Assembly: GCF_023195895.1 (NCBI RefSeq)
Contig: NZ_JALPRK010000001.1
Coordinates: 62,001-126,000, forward strand
DNA from: Paenibacillus mellifer
GTDB taxonomy: Bacteria; Bacillota; Bacilli; Paenibacillales; Paenibacillaceae
Direction: 5' to 3'
Length of the DNA stretch: 64,000 bases
This document shows, in pieces, positions 60,845-64,000 of the stretch. The position numbers were made by a program, and so were the translations under genes. Each line of letters begins with the position of its first letter. Within the stretch, counting starts at the first letter, position 1. The notes beneath the pieces were generated by a model. That model had not been told where the DNA came from. It did no database searches and saw only the letters and a list, made by a program, of their open reading frames with translations.

Positions 60845-61876
60845 ATGAACAAAAACAAAACCAAACCAACGATTCGCGACGTTGCCAATAAAGCGGGTGT
60901 CTCCATAAGCACGGTTTCGCGCGTGATGAACGCCCCGGCCAGTGTGGTGGAGAACAAGCGGCAACGGGTGCTGGCGGCGATTGAGGAGCTGAGCTATCAG
61001 CCGAATGCGTTCGCCCGCGGACTGATTTACAAGAAGTCTTTTACCCTGGGACTGTTGATTCCCGATATCGAAAATATGTACTATGCGGGAATGATCCGGG
61101 GAATGCAAGATGCCTGTAACAAGCTGGGGTATAGCCTGATGATCTGCAATACGGACCGCGATAAGGAACGGATGATATCCTACATCGACGCGTTCCATGA
61201 GAAGCAGGTGGACGGTATTGTGTTTGCCAGCGACAAAATGTTCCCGGAGTATTACGAGAAGCTGGTGGGCTGCCGGATTCCCTTCGTCATGGTGTCCTCT
61301 CATTCGGATGAATACGATATCCCTTGCGTTGAAGTCGACGACGAGGCGGCTGCTTATGACGCGGCCGCTTACCTGATCGAACTGGGGCATCGCCAGATCG
61401 GGATGATCGGGTTTAATCACGAGAACTCGATTTCCGGACCGCCGCGGTATGAAGGGTTTGTCCGAGCCATGACGGAATACGGACTGACGTCCAATATCGC
61501 CAATGTGAAATTTGCCAGCCATTATTTCGAACATGCGTACCAGGCTGCACACGAGCTGTTTACCGACCATCCACAATTGACCGCTGTGTTCTGTGTCGCG
61601 GATGAATTTGCCATGGGTACGATTTCGTACCTCCGGGATCGCCACATTCTTGTGCCGGGACAGGTGTCTGTCGTTGGCTTCGATAACCACCGCATGGCCG
61701 GCATGTACATTCCAAAACTGACAACGATATCCCAACCCATCTATGACCTGGGCCACCGCGCGGCGGAGAAGCTGCATGAGCTGCTGACTACCGGCAGTGT
61801 GATGGTGCCCCGAGAAGTCCTCCAACACAAACTCATCGTCCGCGAATCGTCGCGGGAACGAGCCACCACGATTTAA
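60845..61876 (+). CDS. LacI family transcriptional regulator
   Basis: The 343-residue protein has the LacI helix-turn-helix (PTIRDVANKAGVSISTVSRV, residues 8-27), a hinge (YQPNAFARGL) and a sugar-binding sensor domain (GLLIPDIENMYYAGMIRGMQ, SVVGFDNHRMAGMYIPKLTT). It precedes a sugar ABC transporter on the same strand. GAAAAGCTTTTC operators occur both at its promoter and before the binding-protein gene, indicating autoregulation and control of the transporter. The AglE-like binding protein suggests an alpha-glucoside inducer. Confidence 0.93.
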   Translation: MNKNKTKPTIRDVANKAGVSISTVSRVMNAPASVVENKRQRVLAAIEELSYQPNAFARGLIYKKSFTLGLLIPDIENMYYAGMIRGMQDACNKLGYSLMICNTDRDKERMISYIDAFHEKQVDGIVFASDKMFPEYYEKLVGCRIPFVMVSSHSDEYDIPCVEVDDEAAAYDAAAYLIELGHRQIGMIGFNHENSISGPPRYEGFVRAMTEYGLTSNIANVKFASHYFEHAYQAAHELFTDHPQLTAVFCVADEFAMGTISYLRDRHILVPGQVSVVGFDNHRMAGMYIPKLTTISQPIYDLGHRAAEKLHELLTTGSVMVPREVLQHKLIVRESSRERATTI

Positions 61877-61963
61877 CAACGTGAACCAACGTGAACACAA
61901 CCCACATGAACGCACCACGATCCAACACCATCTACACGATCACTACTGACACGAATTCCACTA

Positions 61964-62086
61964 TTTTTTTGAAAAGCTTTTCAAAAAAACGGAACATTCC
62001 ATCTAGGCAGGTCATACACTTATACCAAAATTGAAAACGGATTCAGCAGAGCCTTATCCGCTTCTGAAAAGCTTTGCAAGGAGGTG
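61964..62086 (+). promoter_or_regulatory. LacI operators before the binding-protein gene
   Basis: A 26-bp perfect palindrome at 61964-61989 is centred on GAAAAGCTTTTC with seven T residues on one side and seven A on the other. A second, diverged copy GAAAAGCTTTGC lies at 62074-62085. Both match the operator at the lacI-type promoter. The -35/-10 of this unit could not be fixed. Confidence 0.75.
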
Positions 62087-62165
62087 ATTTGCCGAATAAC
62101 GTTCCATTGTCAGCCAGACCTTCAGATGGTTTTTCATATAACAAATCGAAGGGGATGTAGGGTCA

Positions 62166-63584
62166 ATGAAAAAAAGATCAAAATGGACTTCTTTACTTCT
62201 CGTTAGCGGGTTATCGCTCACGCTTCTCCTCAGCGCCTGCGGCGGAGGGAACAATGCGGCAAATAACGAACCGGCGGCCCCGGCCAACACCGGAACCACG
62301 GAGCAGAGCACGAATGAAGATACCGCTACGAATGACGCAGCAGCCACCGGTTCGCCGCTGGAGCTCGCGTTGAAGGGCGAATATAAAGGCACCAAAGTGA
62401 CGATGTTTGGTCCATTCGTGGATGCCGACCAGGTAAAATTCGAGACCAGCATCAAGGATTTCGAGGAAAAGACGGGCATCGATATCCAATACGAAGGCTC
62501 TAAGGAGTTCGAGGCAACCATCAACGTCCGCGTGGATGGAGGAAACGCTCCCGATATCGCAGATTTTCCGCAGCCAGGCTTGCTGGCTGCTGTAGCAAAA
62601 ACCGGCAAGGTCATTGACCTTACGAGCGTTCTCGATCAGGAGAAGCTGAAAGCCAACTACAATCAAAGCTGGCTTGACATGGCGACGATGGACGGCAAGG
62701 ACGGCAAAATCATGGCGGGTGTGTGGAACCGCAGCAACGTGAAGAGCTTGGTGTGGTATCCGAAGAAACAGTTTGAGGAAGCCGGTTACACCATTCCGCA
62801 AACCTGGGATGAGCTGATGGCCCTGACGGAGCAAATCGCCAAAGATGGCGACACCGCTTGGGGTATCGGGATCGAAAGCGGCGCGGCTACGGGCTGGCCC
62901 GCTACCGACTGGGTCGAAGACATTATGCTCCGCACGACCTCGCCGGAGAACTATGATAAGTGGGTAAGCGGGGAGCTGCCATTTACTTCTCCAGAAGTGA
63001 AGCATGCGGTGGAAAAAATGTCGGAAATCTGGATGAACCCGGATTACGTGTATGGCGGAACGAAGTCAATCGTGACTACGGCCTTTGGCGACTCGCCGGC
63101 TCCGATGTTCGACAATCCGCCGAAGGTGTGGCTGCACCGTCAAGCTAACTTCATCACCAGCTTCTTCCCGGAAACGGCGAAAATCGATGAGGACTACGAC
63201 TGGTTCTACTTGCCGCCGATTGATGAGCAATATGGCAAACCAGTGCTTGTCGCTGGCGATATCTACTCAATGTTCAACGATCGCCCTGAAGTTCGGGCTG
63301 TCATGGAGTTCTTCACGACCGGCGAATCGATTAAATCATGGGTTCAATCCGGCGGCGTCATTGCGCCGATGAACGACGCTTCGCTGGACTGGTATACGTC
63401 CGAGGCTGACCGCCGCATGGCGAAGCTCGTGCAAGAGGCTTCCACGCTGCGGTTTGATGGTTCTGACCTCATGCCGGGTAAAGTAGGTGCCGGTACCTTC
63501 TGGAAAGGCATGACCGACTACGTGAGCGGCACGGCTACGCTGGATGAAGCGCTGGCGCAAATTCAGGATGGCTGGAAGAACTAA
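62166..63584 (+). CDS. Sugar ABC transporter substrate-binding lipoprotein (AglE-like)
   Basis: The 472-residue protein has a lipoprotein signal with lipobox LLSAC near residue 24, an Asn/Thr/Glu-rich linker to about residue 60 and a family 1 binding domain. Segments such as VTMFGPFVDADQVKFETSIK, APDIADFPQPGLL and NPPKVWLHRQANFI resemble the alpha-glucoside binding protein AglE. It would capture maltose-, trehalose- or sucrose-type sugars at the membrane surface. It is followed by an attenuator-like hairpin and the first permease. It is only distantly related to the binding protein at 4416. Confidence 0.9.
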   Translation: MKKRSKWTSLLLVSGLSLTLLLSACGGGNNAANNEPAAPANTGTTEQSTNEDTATNDAAATGSPLELALKGEYKGTKVTMFGPFVDADQVKFETSIKDFEEKTGIDIQYEGSKEFEATINVRVDGGNAPDIADFPQPGLLAAVAKTGKVIDLTSVLDQEKLKANYNQSWLDMATMDGKDGKIMAGVWNRSNVKSLVWYPKKQFEEAGYTIPQTWDELMALTEQIAKDGDTAWGIGIESGAATGWPATDWVEDIMLRTTSPENYDKWVSGELPFTSPEVKHAVEKMSEIWMNPDYVYGGTKSIVTTAFGDSPAPMFDNPPKVWLHRQANFITSFFPETAKIDEDYDWFYLPPIDEQYGKPVLVAGDIYSMFNDRPEVRAVMEFFTTGESIKSWVQSGGVIAPMNDASLDWYTSEADRRMAKLVQEASTLRFDGSDLMPGKVGAGTFWKGMTDYVSGTATLDEALAQIQDGWKN

Positions 63585-63626
63585 ATTGAGCTAGGTCGCA
63601 ACGACATGCCATAATACTGCACCGCA

Positions 63627-63680
63627 GGAGGGGCGCGCGAACCGAAACGTGGGTTCCGGTACACCGCCCCTCTTTGCTTT
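63627..63680 (+). terminator. Intercistronic hairpin or attenuator after the binding-protein gene
   Basis: GAGGGGCG pairs with CGCCCCTC around a 29-nt loop that has its own short stem, followed by TTTGCTTT. Partial termination here would yield more binding protein than permease, as is common in such operons. Confidence 0.7.
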
Positions 63681-63767
63681 GAATCCATCCATTTAAGCAG
63701 CCGGTCAGAGAAGTTTTGCATGAAATCGATTCAGAAAGTAACGCTCACCAAACTTTTAGGAGGGGTC

Positions 63768-64000
63768 ATGATGAGTTCAGAGGCCAAGCGAACCGTCAGC
63801 CTAAGGGCCGTGATCTTCACCCTGGTCATTTTGCTCTCCAATGCCGCCGGGCACGGATTGATATTTCGCTTCTTCCGCGACTCGACGCTGAATCCTCTGC
63901 TTACCGCAGTGTGCGCGGTCCTGTGGGGCGTGCTCGGCGTATATTTTCTTTACTTTACCTTTAACTGGGCGGTGGAGCAGTATCCCGAGCAGGTTCGGCG
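63768..64000 (+). CDS. Sugar ABC transporter permease (AglF-like), N-terminal part
   Basis: The first 77 residues are present and the frame is open at the right edge. After MMSSEAKRTVSLRAVIFTLV come two hydrophobic segments (about 12-33 and 43-64) and NWAVEQYPEQVRR. The long N-terminal extension with two early helices before the core is typical of AglF-type alpha-glucoside permeases, which agrees with the AglE-like binding protein upstream. AGGAGGGG precedes ATG 63768. The EAA loop lies beyond the window. Confidence 0.82.
   Translation, partial: MMSSEAKRTVSLRAVIFTLVILLSNAAGHGLIFRFFRDSTLNPLLTAVCAVLWGVLGVYFLYFTFNWAVEQYPEQVR

Noticed and set aside
61964..61989. 26-bp palindrome as a terminator of the lacI-type gene
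   Set aside because: The stem core is only GAAAAGC/GCTTTTC with an A/T extension and no loop, and the same core recurs at two promoter regions, so an operator is more likely.
1..64000. tRNA or rRNA genes, insertion sequences, integrases, prophage structural genes and toxin-antitoxin pairs
   Set aside because: None could be recognised on either strand; pseudogenes here are explained by point changes or deletions, not by inserted elements.

Overview
The window looks like the chromosome of a Paenibacillus-type bacterium (Bacillota, Paenibacillaceae). The grounds are moderate GC with strong AGGAGG-type ribosome binding sites, TTG and GTG starts, LplB/YtcP-type sugar permeases without their own ATPase, YesM/YesN-type two-component systems, an SLH surface protein, CcpA-type cre sites and a saprophyte's set of glycoside hydrolases. 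There are no rRNA or tRNA genes, no insertion sequences, no CRISPR array and no prophage structural genes.

Layout. 1-3.2 kb: the end of a GH2 beta-mannosidase, an autoregulated tetR / zinc-ribbon / TfoX-C operon and a GH29 alpha-L-fucosidase. 3.2-10.2 kb: a LacI regulator followed by a sugar uptake operon (binding lipoprotein, two permeases, PHP-domain hydrolase, MFS transporter). 10.4-11.4 kb: two decayed genes, an HTH-methyltransferase lacking its core and a GH5-CBM_X2 cellulase tail. 11.4-16.8 kb: a YitT membrane protein, a KinB-like kinase overlapping a PstS-like membrane protein, and htpG behind a perfect CIRCE operator. 16.9-23.3 kb: an alanine/peptidoglycan precursor island (MocR/DdlR-like regulator, D-Ala-D-Ala ligase, alanine dehydrogenase, AdeR-like regulator, alanine racemase). 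23.5-36.3 kb: an ArsR/GH2 divergent pair, aldo-keto reductase, MATE pump, SLH-PrcB protein, HAD phosphatase, CE7 esterase, chemoreceptor, CYTH protein and SGNH hydrolase. 36.4-45.8 kb: a Gfo/Idh oxidoreductase, then a three-component sugar sensor (XylFII/LytS/YesN type) next to a xylFGH-type transporter. 45.9-53.3 kb: phosphodiester glycosidase, glucan phosphorylase, a YpsA-like SLOG protein, a 37-residue membrane protein, an oxidoreductase and a SEC-C protein. 53.4-56.6 kb: three damaged neighbours (5'-truncated AraC regulator, redoxin tail, GH18 enzyme with a nonsense codon). 56.8-57.7 kb: a yvrJ / sigO / rsoA-like module with mirrored promoters. 57.8-60.3 kb: a PadR operon with a frameshifted (or -1 frameshifting) membrane protein, and a DUF6273 protein. 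60.4-64 kb: a repeat cluster and a second LacI-controlled sugar ABC system that runs off the end.

Much of the window serves capture, sensing and breakdown of plant or fungal glycans, with catabolite control suggested by cre-like sites at 31.92, 37.56, 41.80 and 60.76 kb. The most unusual non-coding features are two intergenic arrays, each of four palindromes spaced 51-52 bp apart (19.3 and 50.8 kb), and a third, unrelated repeat cluster with about 50-bp spacing (60.4 kb). The strongest regulatory candidate is the pair of matching divergent promoters around the split sigma factor genes at 57.0-57.1 kb.
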